NCBI GenBank assembly: GCA_021203205.1
Contig: JAJQBQ010000040.1
Coordinates: forward strand, 1-52,653
Direction of reading: 5' to 3'
Length of the DNA stretch: 52,653 bases
Source of the DNA: Lachnospiraceae bacterium
GTDB taxonomy: Bacteria > Bacillota > Clostridia > Lachnospirales > Lachnospiraceae
Position numbers and translations under genes: made by a program. Position 1 is the stretch's first letter, and every line of letters begins with the position of its first letter. The notes beneath the pieces are model-generated. The model was not told where the DNA came from. It made no database searches and saw nothing but the letters and a program-made list of their open reading frames with translations. Shown piece after piece: positions 7,913 through 15,567 of this stretch.

Positions 7913-8627
7913 ACAGCTTTTCTCCTTTGATTATCTTCTGTGGATTTTTCTCGCTCACAGCACAACGATAATCATATCCGAACCTTTTTTCAATTTCCTT
8001 AAGGCAGCTTTTCATCTGCGGGCGGCGGTGCTCACAGCCGTGGGCATCCGTCCCAAGAATATGAATCAGTCCGTGTTTCATAAGTTTCAGAATATAGTGG
8101 CGGGTACGCCAGCCGTCGGCTCCCATCACCGCATCCGTATTCACCTGCATTACTACCTGTTGCTTCACCAGTTCCTTCACATGATCCTCGCTGCGTGTTC
8201 CTTCGAACCGGTCAATATGTGCGAGAATCGGCCAGTAACCAGCATAAAACAGATTCTGACAGGCCTTTTCGATGGTTCCGAAATCCGCGCACTCCTCGAA
8301 CTCCACCAGTACATAGCGGGTGCCGTTGATGGTCTTCGCATCCCCGCGCTTTAAGGCATCCGGCACTTCCGTGCTGTAAAAGACTTCATTTCCGGGATAC
8401 AAAACCGCATCCGGCCTGATTCCGGCCGCCATGCGTTTTGTCTGCTCGAAAGCCTCGTCCCGCTCCTTCAGGAGCTTCTCACTCATACCGCAGAAAAAAT
8501 GAGGTGTCGCAACAATCGTGTCGATCCCCTCCGCGAAAGAGAGCTTCAGCATCTTCTCCGTCTCTTTCCGGTTTCTCGAACCGTCATCTATTCCGGGCAA
8601 AATATGACAGTGCATGTCTGCAACCAA
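7905..8627 (-). CDS. CpsB/CapC-type PHP-domain tyrosine-protein phosphatase
   Basis: This metal-dependent PHP phosphatase removes phosphate from the tyrosine kinase and so sets the phosphorylation cycle. The 240-residue product begins MVADMHCHILPGIDDGSRN with the HxH metal motif, and has IVATPHFF, ILAHIDRFE and LGTDAHG as further metal ligands of the PHP fold. Length matches CpsB/YwqE. The start is a TTG at 8627, chosen because family members start 2-4 residues before HCHILPG and GAGG lies 10 nt upstream; an ATG four codons later is possible. It is the first gene of the operon. Confidence 0.9.
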   Translation of the reverse strand: MVADMHCHILPGIDDGSRNRKETEKMLKLSFAEGIDTIVATPHFFCGMSEKLLKERDEAFEQTKRMAAGIRPDAVLYPGNEVFYSTEVPDALKRGDAKTINGTRYVLVEFEECADFGTIEKACQNLFYAGYWPILAHIDRFEGTRSEDHVKELVKQQVVMQVNTDAVMGADGWRTRHYILKLMKHGLIHILGTDAHGCEHRRPQMKSCLKEIEKRFGYDYRCAVSEKNPQKIIKGEKLYG

Positions 8628-8692
8628 GGTTCCTGTACCTCGCGTCTGTTAAATGGGCCGAACAGTATATTTTTAAGGCTGTTCAAGGCGCT

Positions 8693-8721
8693 ATGCTACC
8701 AAAGGCCTGACTTTTTGTCAA
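8693..8721 (-). promoter_or_regulatory. Strong promoter of the phosphatase-kinase-Wzz-LCP operon
   Basis: A consensus TTGACA (8716-8721) is 17 nt from TAGCAT (8693-8698) on the minus strand, giving a ~60-nt leader before the first gene. Confidence 0.85.
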
Positions 8722-8790
8722 GTGTTAAATTCTTGCAAAGTCTAAACTTTATGTAAATTGTTACTTTGAATAATAATGTTAAGCTAACTC

Positions 8791-10344
8791 TTAATGTCTG
8801 AAATGCCTCATTCCCGTGAACACCATCGCAATGCCATACTCGTTGCACTTGTCGATGGAATCCTGGTCGCGCACGGATCCGCCCGGCTGAATGATTGCCG
8901 TGATGCCGGCCTTATGTGCCGCCTCCACGCAGTCGTCAAAGGGGAAGAATGCGTCGGACGCGAGCACCGCTCCCTCCGAGGCCCCGGGTCCGATCAGCTC
9001 TTTGGCGTGTGCAAAGCACTGTTCCGCAGCCCAGATACGGTTCACCTGCCCCGGTCCGATACCGACGGTCTGTTTTCCCTTCGCGATGGCAATGCCGTTC
9101 GACTTTACAAACTTCACGACCTTCCAGGCAAAGAGCAGATCTTCCATCTGCGCTTCGGTGGGCGCGGTGTTTGTCACCACCTTAAGTTCTGCCTCCGGCA
9201 GAAGGACGGAATCAATCGTCTGAACAATCACGCCGCCGTTTACTTTCTTGATATCATACGCCGTCGCCGGCTGTTTTGCCGAAATGTCCGCCAGCTCCAG
9301 CAAACGAATGTTCTTCTTCCGACTTAAGATTTCCAGGGCTTCCGGCTCGTAGGACGGCGCGACGACCACCTCGAGGAAAATCTTCGCCATCTGCTCCGCC
9401 ACGCTCTTCGTCAGCTCACGGTTCATCACCACAATGCCGCCGAAGATCGAGGTCTTGTCCGCGGCATAAGCCTTCTCCCAGGCAGCCAGAATATCGTCCG
9501 CGCTGCCGACGCCGCAGGGGTTGCCGTGCTTGCAGGCCACAACCGTCGGCTCACCGAACTCCTTTAAAAGTTCCAGCGCTCCGTTTGTATCGTTGATATT
9601 GTTAAATGAGAGCTCTTTTCCGTGCAGCTGTACCGCGTCCGCGAGTGACCCCTTCTTCTTCCCGATTTCCCGGTAAAAAGCAGCCTTCTGATGAGGGTTC
9701 TCTCCGTAACGCATATCCTGCACTTTTTCATAGGTAAGCGTCAGCGTTTCCGGAAGGCTCTCGTCCTTCCGCTCTTTTTTCAGATAGTCCGCGATCATCG
9801 CGTCGTAATTGGCCGTATGCATGAAAACTTTCTGCATCAGATAGAATTTTGTATCCAGAGAAACCCCGCCGTTTTCTCTCAGTTCGGAAAGCACCTGCGG
9901 ATAATCGGCCGGGTCAATCACCACCGCCACATCCTGATAATTCTTTGCGGCCGCGCGCAGCATGGTGGGCCCGCCGATATCAATGTTCTCGACCGCGTCC
10001 GCCCTGGTCACCCCGTCCTTTAAGATGGTGGCTTTAAACGGATAAAGATTCACAAAGACGAGGTCAATCGGTTCGATCCCCAGCTCCTTCAGCTGCTTCA
10101 TGTGTTCTTCATTTCCACGCATGGCAAGAAGCCCCGCGTGCACAGCCGGGTGCAGAGTCTTCACCCTGCCGTCCAGACACTCCGGAAAACCTGTAAGCTC
10201 CGAAATTTCCGTCGCCGGCACACCGTTCTCCTTCAGCTTCGCATAGGTGCCGCCCGTAGAAATCAGCTCCACTCCCAGAGAAACCAGTTCTTTCGCAAGC
10301 TCTACGATGCCTGTCTTGTCCGATACGCTAAGTATAGCTCTCAT
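8791..10344 (-). CDS. purH: Bifunctional AICAR transformylase / IMP cyclohydrolase
   Basis: PurH carries out the last two steps of IMP synthesis: formyl transfer to AICAR and ring closure. The start at 10344 gives a 517-residue product beginning [20 protein letters not shown] (MGS-like IMP cyclohydrolase domain, ~1-140, with [11 protein letters not shown] and [17 protein letters not shown]), then the transformylase domain with [14 protein letters not shown]-like [27 protein letters not shown] and a C-terminal [18 protein letters not shown]. It ends TGMRHFRH, normal for the family. Longer upstream start codons would translate the leader hairpin and have no ribosome site; GGGAG lies ~10 nt before the chosen ATG. 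It stands alone, outside any pur operon, with its own promoter. Confidence 0.96.
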   Translation of the reverse strand: MRAILSVSDKTGIVELAKELVSLGVELISTGGTYAKLKENGVPATEISELTGFPECLDGRVKTLHPAVHAGLLAMRGNEEHMKQLKELGIEPIDLVFVNLYPFKATILKDGVTRADAVENIDIGGPTMLRAAAKNYQDVAVVIDPADYPQVLSELRENGGVSLDTKFYLMQKVFMHTANYDAMIADYLKKERKDESLPETLTLTYEKVQDMRYGENPHQKAAFYREIGKKKGSLADAVQLHGKELSFNNINDTNGALELLKEFGEPTVVACKHGNPCGVGSADDILAAWEKAYAADKTSIFGGIVVMNRELTKSVAEQMAKIFLEVVVAPSYEPEALEILSRKKNIRLLELADISAKQPATAYDIKKVNGGVIVQTIDSVLLPEAELKVVTNTAPTEAQMEDLLFAWKVVKFVKSNGIAIAKGKQTVGIGPGQVNRIWAAEQCFAHAKELIGPGASEGAVLASDAFFPFDDCVEAAHKAGITAIIQPGGSVRDQDSIDKCNEYGIAMVFTGMRHFRH

Positions 10345-10375
10345 AAAATGTATTCTCCCTTCACATAAGGAAAGC

Positions 10376-10406
10376 CGCTTAAGCCGATAGATGCACGGCT
10401 TAAGCG
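10376..10406 (-). promoter_or_regulatory. 5' leader hairpin of purH
   Basis: A perfect 11-bp stem (CGCTTAAGCCG / CGGCTTAAGCG, 9-nt loop) lies in the short purH leader, between the promoter and the ribosome-binding site. There is no T-run after it, so it is not a standard terminator. It may stabilise the mRNA or be a protein target. Confidence 0.6.
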
Positions 10407-10429
10407 GGCATTTTCTCCAACAACATAAT

Positions 10430-10458
10430 ATCATACACGATATTGATGGGATTTACAA
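10430..10458 (-). promoter_or_regulatory. purH promoter
   Basis: TTGTAA (10453-10458) and TATGAT (10430-10435) with 17-nt spacing on the minus strand. Confidence 0.75.
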
Positions 10459-10574
10459 GTAAATTTCTTTTATTTTTTATACCGTTGTTACCGGGACGTT
10501 CTCCATAGATATCAGATTTCGGCCCGGCCGGAGTCTGTCCTGTAACTGCTGTGATGCTTCCGGAACCCCCGGCA

Positions 10575-12236
10575 TCATAACATCTGGTTAATCGCCGTCA
10601 CAAGCCCGTTGACGGATGCCGTGATGATGTCCGGATGTATGCCGGCTCCCCAGTACCTCCTGCCGTCTTTCCCCTCAATGCCGACGTAGGAGATCGCGGT
10701 GGCGTCGGAGCCGTCCCCCAGCGCGTGTTCCGTGTAAGTGCGAATCTTATAATTGAGACCGTAGGCCATCTTCAATGCATTTGAGACAGCGTCGAGACGG
10801 CCGTTGCCGGAAGCGGTCGTCACCTTGCGAACTCCGCCGCGCGCACTTGTGACGGAGGCCATGATGCCGTTTTCCTGGCGGTAATGAACTTCCGAAACAT
10901 GGATCGGCGCCTTGATGTCGACAAAGCGATCCATGAAAATCTGATGAATATCGTCTGCGGAAAGTTCCTTGTGCTTATGGTCGGAAACTTCCTTCGTCGC
11001 CTGGCTTACCACCGGCGCGAACTCTTTCGGCAGATGGATGCCAAATGCATGCTCGAGTACATAGCTTACCCCGCCCTTGCCGGACTGGCTGTTGATGCGA
11101 ATTACATCGCCCTCGTAGTTGCGGCCGATGTCCTTCGGATCAATGGGAAGATACGGCACCGTCCATTTTTCCTCCGGATGCTCTTCACGGTGTTTCATAC
11201 CTTTGGCGATCGCATCCTGGTGGGAGCCGGAAAACGCCGTAAAGACGAGAGTTCCCGCGTACGGCTGTCGCGGCGTCACCTGCATGTTGGTGAACTCCTC
11301 GTAGGCATCCGCGATCTTCAGCATGCCGGTAAAGTCCAGTTCCGGATCCACGCCCTGAGAATACATGTTCATGGCCAGTGTCACAATGTCCACATTGCCG
11401 GTGCGCTCGCCGTTTCCGAAAAGCGTGCCCTCAATGCGGTCCGCGCCCGCAAGAATACCGAGCTCCGCGTCCGCCACGCCGGTGCCCCGGTCATTGTGGG
11501 GATGCAGCGACACGATGATACTGTCCCGACAGTCAAGATTTTTGCACATATACTCGATCTGGCAGGCGTAGACGTGCGGAGAAGAATGCTCCACGGTCGC
11601 CGGGAAATTATAGATAATCTTTCTTTCCGGCGTCGGCTGCCAGACTTTGGTCACGGCGTTGCACACTTCAAGCGCATACTCCGGCTCCGTGCCCGTGAAA
11701 CTTTCCGGGCTGTACTCAAACATGAAATTTCCCTGTGTCTCATCGGCCAGTTCCTTCAAAAGCTTCGCGCCGTCCACCGCGAGCTGTTTGATTTCCTCCT
11801 TGGACTTTTTAAATACCTGCTCCCGCTGCGCCACGGAAACCGAGTTATACAGATGGATGACCGCCCGGGGCGCACCCTTTACCGCATCAAAGGTTCGGCG
11901 GATAATCTCTTCCCTCGCCTGAGTCAGCACCTGAATGGTCACATCCTCCGGGATCAGATTCTGCTCGATCAGCGCCCTGGTAAATTCATACTCCGTGTCC
12001 GAAGCCGCAGGAAATCCGATTTCGATTTCCTTAAAGCCGATAGCAATGAGCATCTTGAAAAACTCGATTTTCTGCTCCAGGCTCATGGGCGTGATCAGCG
12101 CCTGATTTCCGTCGCGCAGGTCCACGCTGCACCAGACCGGAGCCTTTTCGATCGCATCCTTTTTTACCCAGTCGAAACAATCGTCCGTGGGCGGCATAAA
12201 ATAGAGTTTTTTGTACTTGCTGTAACCTTTCATCAT
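10575..12236 (-). CDS. leuA: 2-isopropylmalate synthase
   Basis: LeuA condenses acetyl-CoA with 2-ketoisovalerate, the first committed step of leucine synthesis. The 553-residue product belongs to the long LeuA type (about 550-560 residues). The TIM-barrel catalytic domain has VDLRDGNQALITPM near residue 38, ADRIEGTLFGNGERTGNVD, and the metal ligands in VSLHPHNDRGTG; the C-terminal regulatory domain (from ~430) contains ISYVGIEGKDGRRYWGAGIHP and would bind leucine for feedback inhibition. The start at 12236 has GGAGG 9 nt upstream; an adjacent ATG at 12233 is equivalent. Expression is controlled by the leucine T-box at 12441-12720, itself separated from the gene by a ~107-bp repeat. No other leu gene is next to it here. 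Confidence 0.96.
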   Translation of the reverse strand: MMKGYSKYKKLYFMPPTDDCFDWVKKDAIEKAPVWCSVDLRDGNQALITPMSLEQKIEFFKMLIAIGFKEIEIGFPAASDTEYEFTRALIEQNLIPEDVTIQVLTQAREEIIRRTFDAVKGAPRAVIHLYNSVSVAQREQVFKKSKEEIKQLAVDGAKLLKELADETQGNFMFEYSPESFTGTEPEYALEVCNAVTKVWQPTPERKIIYNFPATVEHSSPHVYACQIEYMCKNLDCRDSIIVSLHPHNDRGTGVADAELGILAGADRIEGTLFGNGERTGNVDIVTLAMNMYSQGVDPELDFTGMLKIADAYEEFTNMQVTPRQPYAGTLVFTAFSGSHQDAIAKGMKHREEHPEEKWTVPYLPIDPKDIGRNYEGDVIRINSQSGKGGVSYVLEHAFGIHLPKEFAPVVSQATKEVSDHKHKELSADDIHQIFMDRFVDIKAPIHVSEVHYRQENGIMASVTSARGGVRKVTTASGNGRLDAVSNALKMAYGLNYKIRTYTEHALGDGSDATAISYVGIEGKDGRRYWGAGIHPDIITASVNGLVTAINQML

Positions 12237-12333
12237 ATTCACATACCTCCAGATTTTGTTTGATCGGACAGACGTACTTCTCATCAGGCAGATCATGCCT
12301 CAGCCGCCTCTCCCATAATAAGCTAAACACGAA

Positions 12334-12440
12334 ATTTCCCTGTACAGCCCGTGTGCAATCGGGCAGAAAACCTGCCCTCTGCCCGCCCGCGCCGGGCCGC
12401 GTTCGGCGTAAGCCGAAAAACCTGCGCAACCCGTGTACAT
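12334..12440 (-). repeat. Structured terminator-adjacent repeat, copy A
   Basis: Copy A of a two-copy dispersed repeat (copy B at 19101-19226). Read on the minus strand it begins ATGTACACGGGTTGCG directly at the end of the T-box terminator T-run. It contains hairpin TTCGGC-TTAC-GCCGAA, the conserved block ACGCGGCCCGGCGC, hairpin CGGGCAG...CTGCCCG, then GATTGCACACGGG and GTACAGG. It lies in the leader between the terminator and leuA. Confidence 0.75.
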
Positions 12441-12720
12441 AAAAAAAGCTCTCCAGGCTTTTGGCCTGCAGAGACGAATTTGCAGAATTCGCGGTACCAC
12501 CCTGCTTCGCGGCTCATTGCCGCGCACTCAAATCGGATACGGACATATCCTCGCCGCTGTAACGGTCGGCTTCCGTCTGCGTCTACTTCGGATCCTCCGA
12601 TCCGTTTTGGGCAGCTGCTCCGGGGCGAGTTCCAAATGTTTCATCCGCTGCCTCACACCAACCGGCAGCTCTCTGAAGGCACAAAACAAATATACTATTC
12701 CCCATCCTCGCTTTTCACAG
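12441..12720 (-). promoter_or_regulatory. T-box riboswitch, leucine-specific, upstream of leuA
   Basis: The minus strand has the T-box hallmark AGGGTGGTACCGCG at 12490-12503, the 5' element GCGAGGATGGGGAATAGTA near the transcript start, the AGAGAGC...GGTTGGTGTGA stem I signature, and a terminator hairpin (12449-12473) with a run of seven T (12441-12447). The specifier loop reads GGAA-CTC-GCC, so the specifier codon is CUC (Leu, 12627-12629). Uncharged leucine tRNA should stabilise the antiterminator and switch on leuA. Confidence 0.93.
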
Positions 12721-12725
12721 GCGCA

Positions 12726-12754
12726 ACTTTACCACATTTGCAGCGGGCTGTCAA
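12726..12754 (-). promoter_or_regulatory. Promoter of the leuA T-box transcript
   Basis: TTGACA (12749-12754), 17-nt spacer, TAAAGT (12726-12731) on the minus strand, ~6 nt before the T-box start. Confidence 0.85.
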
Positions 12755-12798
12755 CCTCTTTTTTCTGCAGGATTCTACGCTGACAGATTAGCGAAATG

Positions 12799-13034
12799 CC
12801 CGGAGGAAAGCTGTAAGTTTGCCGCGATCTCGAGCGCCCCTGCCCGGGTCAGTCATAATCCTGCGCGGCGAAAATTCCGGATTTACGAAATCTGAATTTT
12901 TATCTTCCCGGAGGAAACCCTTAAATTTCCGAAATTTCGAGTCCCGGCTCCCGGTCAATCATAATCTTGCGCAGCGATATTCCACTGAGCAAGCTGATTA
13001 TGATTGGGCGGGAGCCGGGGCGAGTATTGCGCGG
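12799..13034. repeat. Three-copy repeat cluster with a long hairpin after the Na/Pi gene
   Basis: Two direct copies (12799-12878 and 12907-12982, offset 108 bp, ~75% alike, each from CCCGGAGGAAA to ATTCC) are followed by a partial inverted copy (12996-13034). The second and inverted copies pair as CCCGGCTCCCG (12943-12953) plus CAATCATAATC (12956-12966) against GATTATGATTG (12996-13006) plus CGGGAGCCGGG (13009-13019). The result is a ~24-bp stem that starts 20 nt past the stop codon at 13039. It may stabilise or end the upstream mRNA. Confidence 0.75.
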
Positions 13035-13038
13035 GAAT

Positions 13039-14679
13039 TTACAGCTTTTCCAGCTGCCACTGCTCCGTGGTGTGCACAAGTGCCATGTGCGCAATATTGT
13101 ACGCCCTCTCCGCGACACGCTCCATGGCATGCAGCGTCTCATCGAAGAGAATGCCCGTCTCGATGCTGCATTCGCCCGACCGCAGCCTTACGATATGGTT
13201 TTCCTGCGACTGCACAACGCGCGTCTCAACGTCGTCTTTCATATCATGCAGCAGGTTCAGCTCCTCCCGCGACACACCGTTGCTGTAAAAATACACGATA
13301 CTGCGGTCAAAAAGCTCCAGCGTAAGGTTATAAATTCCGTCAATCTCCGCCTTGGCCTTGTCCGAATAGACAAGGTTCTGCTCGATGGCCGATTGGGTCT
13401 TCTGCACCAGCTCCATCGCATGGTCGCCGATACGCTCGAGCTCAATCAGCAGGCGGAAATAATTCATTGTGCGTTTCTGCATGTCATAGCTCTTTTCGAG
13501 CTGCCCGGCCCGAATCAGGAATTCCGTGATTTTCTTATTTAAGAAGTTGATCTCCTGTTCTTTTTCCGCCAGTTCGGCGGATTTTTCCGTACTCTCCGTG
13601 AGCATGCCTTCCGTCGCCTCAACATAGTTTTCGCGCACCAGATCAATCATACGTCGCACTTCCATGCTGACCTGATCCATCGCCACATGCGGGTTGGAGA
13701 GAAGGTTCACATCTATGTAACGGAACGTGAACTGAGATACCACTTCCTTTTCCGGAATTGCTTTGTAGGAAAGTGCCACGATCTGTTTCGTAAACGGAAG
13801 CAGCACCAGTGCGGTCACCAGCTTGAAAACAATATGACACATGGATACCTGCACAACCGGGTCGTCTGTGAGAAACTCAAAAATCTGCGTGTACGGAGTG
13901 AGCAATGTCACCGGTATGAAGATAACAGCGCCCACAACATTGTATATGAAGTAAATGAATGCGGCACGCTTTGCGTTCGGCTTTGCATTGATGGCCGACA
14001 GAAACGGCGGCACGGCGGAACCAATGTTGATACCGCAGATCAGATAAGACGCAAAATGAATCGGCATCAGATCCTGCATGGCAAATGCCTGCAGAATGCC
14101 GACCGATGCGGAAGAAGACTGCATCAGCGCACAGAGCAGCACACCGACCAGCACGCCGAGCACAGGATTTTTTACATTTAGAATAAATTCGGTAAATGCG
14201 GGGGAATCTTTTAAGCAGGACATGGCACTGCTCATGGTATTCAGGCCCTGAAACAGAAGGCCGAACCCCAGGATCACCTGTCCCGCGTATTTCCAGTTTT
14301 GCTTTTTAAAGAAAAGATAAAGAATTGCTCCGATAAAGATACAGGCCGGCGCGATGCCGGATACGTCCAGCGCGATCAGCACGCTGGTAACCGTGGTACC
14401 GATGTTAGCACCAATGATAACGCCGGTTGCCTGCGTCAGGTTCATCATGCCTGCGTTTAAAAAGCCCATGACCATAACGGTGGTAGCAGAAGATGACTGA
14501 ATGATCGCCGTCACCAGGATGCCCAGCAGGAATCCCCGAAATGTACTTTTGGTAAGCTTGTTCAACAGCTCATTCATCTTGGATCCGGCCGCGTTTTCGA
14601 GACCGGATCCCATAAAATTCATGCCGAACAGGAAGAATCCCAGTCCCCCGAGCAGCATTAAGATATTACTGAATCCCAT
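13039..14679 (-). CDS. Na+/phosphate cotransporter family protein (PhoU-like C-terminus)
   Basis: This 546-residue membrane protein is of the NptA/PiT-II (Na/Pi cotransporter, PF02690) family, which couples sodium to phosphate movement. It has two inverted membrane repeats, each with the diagnostic QSSS motif: IIQSSSATTVMVMGFLNAG (~60) and ALMQSSSASVGILQAFA (~185). About eight to nine hydrophobic segments end by ~residue 330. The C-terminal ~200 residues are a helical PhoU-like domain (RLLIELERIGDHAMELVQKT). Start ATG at 14679 follows GGAG. It has its own promoter and a large repeat hairpin just after the stop. Direction of transport is not visible from sequence. Confidence 0.92.
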   Translation of the reverse strand: MGFSNILMLLGGLGFFLFGMNFMGSGLENAAGSKMNELLNKLTKSTFRGFLLGILVTAIIQSSSATTVMVMGFLNAGMMNLTQATGVIIGANIGTTVTSVLIALDVSGIAPACIFIGAILYLFFKKQNWKYAGQVILGFGLLFQGLNTMSSAMSCLKDSPAFTEFILNVKNPVLGVLVGVLLCALMQSSSASVGILQAFAMQDLMPIHFASYLICGINIGSAVPPFLSAINAKPNAKRAAFIYFIYNVVGAVIFIPVTLLTPYTQIFEFLTDDPVVQVSMCHIVFKLVTALVLLPFTKQIVALSYKAIPEKEVVSQFTFRYIDVNLLSNPHVAMDQVSMEVRRMIDLVRENYVEATEGMLTESTEKSAELAEKEQEINFLNKKITEFLIRAGQLEKSYDMQKRTMNYFRLLIELERIGDHAMELVQKTQSAIEQNLVYSDKAKAEIDGIYNLTLELFDRSIVYFYSNGVSREELNLLHDMKDDVETRVVQSQENHIVRLRSGECSIETGILFDETLHAMERVAERAYNIAHMALVHTTEQWQLEKL

Positions 14680-14720
14680 GGTTTTTACTCCGTTCTTACT
14701 TTGTTTTTACAAACGGTCAG

Positions 14721-14750
14721 ATCATACCACAGGATGCCGACAGATTTCAA
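14721..14750 (-). promoter_or_regulatory. Promoter of the Na/Pi cotransporter gene
   Basis: TTGAAA (14745-14750) and TATGAT (14721-14726), 18-nt spacer, minus strand. Confidence 0.7.
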
Positions 14751-14843
14751 CCTTTTTCTTGCCGGATGTGAGGTTTCTTTCAGGGAGGAATGTTACTGTT
14801 CGCAGTCGCCTTTCCCGAACCCGAAGAATCTTCGAACGGAATT

Positions 14844-15371
14844 TCAATGAATCGCAGCAGGGGACTGCAAAATCCCCATCTTTTTCAGCACCAGCGTCTT
14901 TACCTCAGCATGCGGAATTCCCAGAGCCTTGCTCATCTCATCGTACAGGTAGCTTTCGGCAAGCTTTAAGCAGTTTTTTTCCGTTCCGGTAAGCTGCTTC
15001 TTTCCTGTCTTCTGCTTCTTTTCCTGAAGCTCATAAATGCCTTTAATCCAGGCCGCACAACCTCTCGCGTGGGTTGTGCTGATGTCCTCACGGAATTCAT
15101 CTATCATGGAGCGGCTGTTCCACTGACTTTTGGAAGGAACGCTGTCCAGCTCCGCCAGCAGAACCTCCGCCTGTTCCTTCGACATCGCTTTTCTTAAGTA
15201 CACCTTCTGGCTGTCCACGGGCATATAGATGATCTTCGTTTCGTCATTTGCCGAAACCAGCGTATAATACAGCCTGGGTGCGCTGTCCGCAAAAACCTCA
15301 GGTGTGCCGATTTCCTTTACAATACATACTCCCGCGGTTCCGTGAACCACCAGTTCTCCAACTTCAAACAT
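14844..15371 (-). CDS. CarD/CdnL-type transcription regulator
   Basis: CarD-family proteins bind the RNA polymerase beta subunit through a Tudor-like domain and stabilise open promoter complexes. The 175-residue product starts MFEVGELVVHGTAGVCIVKEI, the RNAP-interaction domain, with YYTLVSANDETKIIYMPVDS (~45-65) typical of the family, then a helical C-terminal half (EQAEVLLAELDSVPSKS and a basic stretch EKKQKTGKKQ). Length matches CdnL (~160-170). It has a perfect consensus promoter and an unusually structured 150-nt leader, suggesting its own level is tightly controlled. The ATG follows GGAGG with 5 nt spacing. Confidence 0.92.
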   Translation of the reverse strand: MFEVGELVVHGTAGVCIVKEIGTPEVFADSAPRLYYTLVSANDETKIIYMPVDSQKVYLRKAMSKEQAEVLLAELDSVPSKSQWNSRSMIDEFREDISTTHARGCAAWIKGIYELQEKKQKTGKKQLTGTEKNCLKLAESYLYDEMSKALGIPHAEVKTLVLKKMGILQSPAAIH

Positions 15372-15398
15372 TTTTACCTCCGAAATCTATATGACACC

Positions 15399-15505
15399 CG
15401 GGGCCGCCGCCTTCCGTCGACCATACTTTCGAATTCGACGCCCGGCCCCGCAAACAACAGACGGTAAAAGCCGCCCCGCGTGTGCCTTCATGCCACGCGG
15501 GGCGG
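15399..15505 (-). promoter_or_regulatory. Structured 5' leader of the carD-like gene
   Basis: Two strong hairpins lie between promoter and gene. The first is a perfect 12-bp stem CCGCCCCGCGTG/CACGCGGGGCGG (15471-15505) followed by CTTTTACC, a weak terminator-like end. The second (about 15399-15449) pairs GGGGCCGGGCGTCGA with a matching GC-rich arm. It may be an attenuator or a protein-binding leader; I do not recognise a known riboswitch class. Confidence 0.6.
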
Positions 15506-15527
15506 AAGCTATATTACCCCAATCAAT

Positions 15528-15556
15528 ATTATAATTTTACTAAAGTTTTTTGTCAA
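15528..15556 (-). promoter_or_regulatory. Consensus promoter of the carD-like gene
   Basis: TTGACA (15551-15556), 17-nt A/T-rich spacer, TATAAT (15528-15533) on the minus strand: a perfect match to the sigma-A consensus at both hexamers. It starts 12 nt after the stop codon of the CapA-family gene. Confidence 0.92.
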
Positions 15557-15567
15557 GGCAAAATTTC

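Noticed and set aside
8916-9596. Plus-strand Arg/Pro-rich frames opposite purH
   Set aside because: They are shadows of a GC-rich conserved gene.
12300-12527. Small minus-strand frames across the T-box terminator and repeat copy A
   Set aside because: The equivalent frame is not kept in copy B because of indels not divisible by three, so the repeat is unlikely to code.
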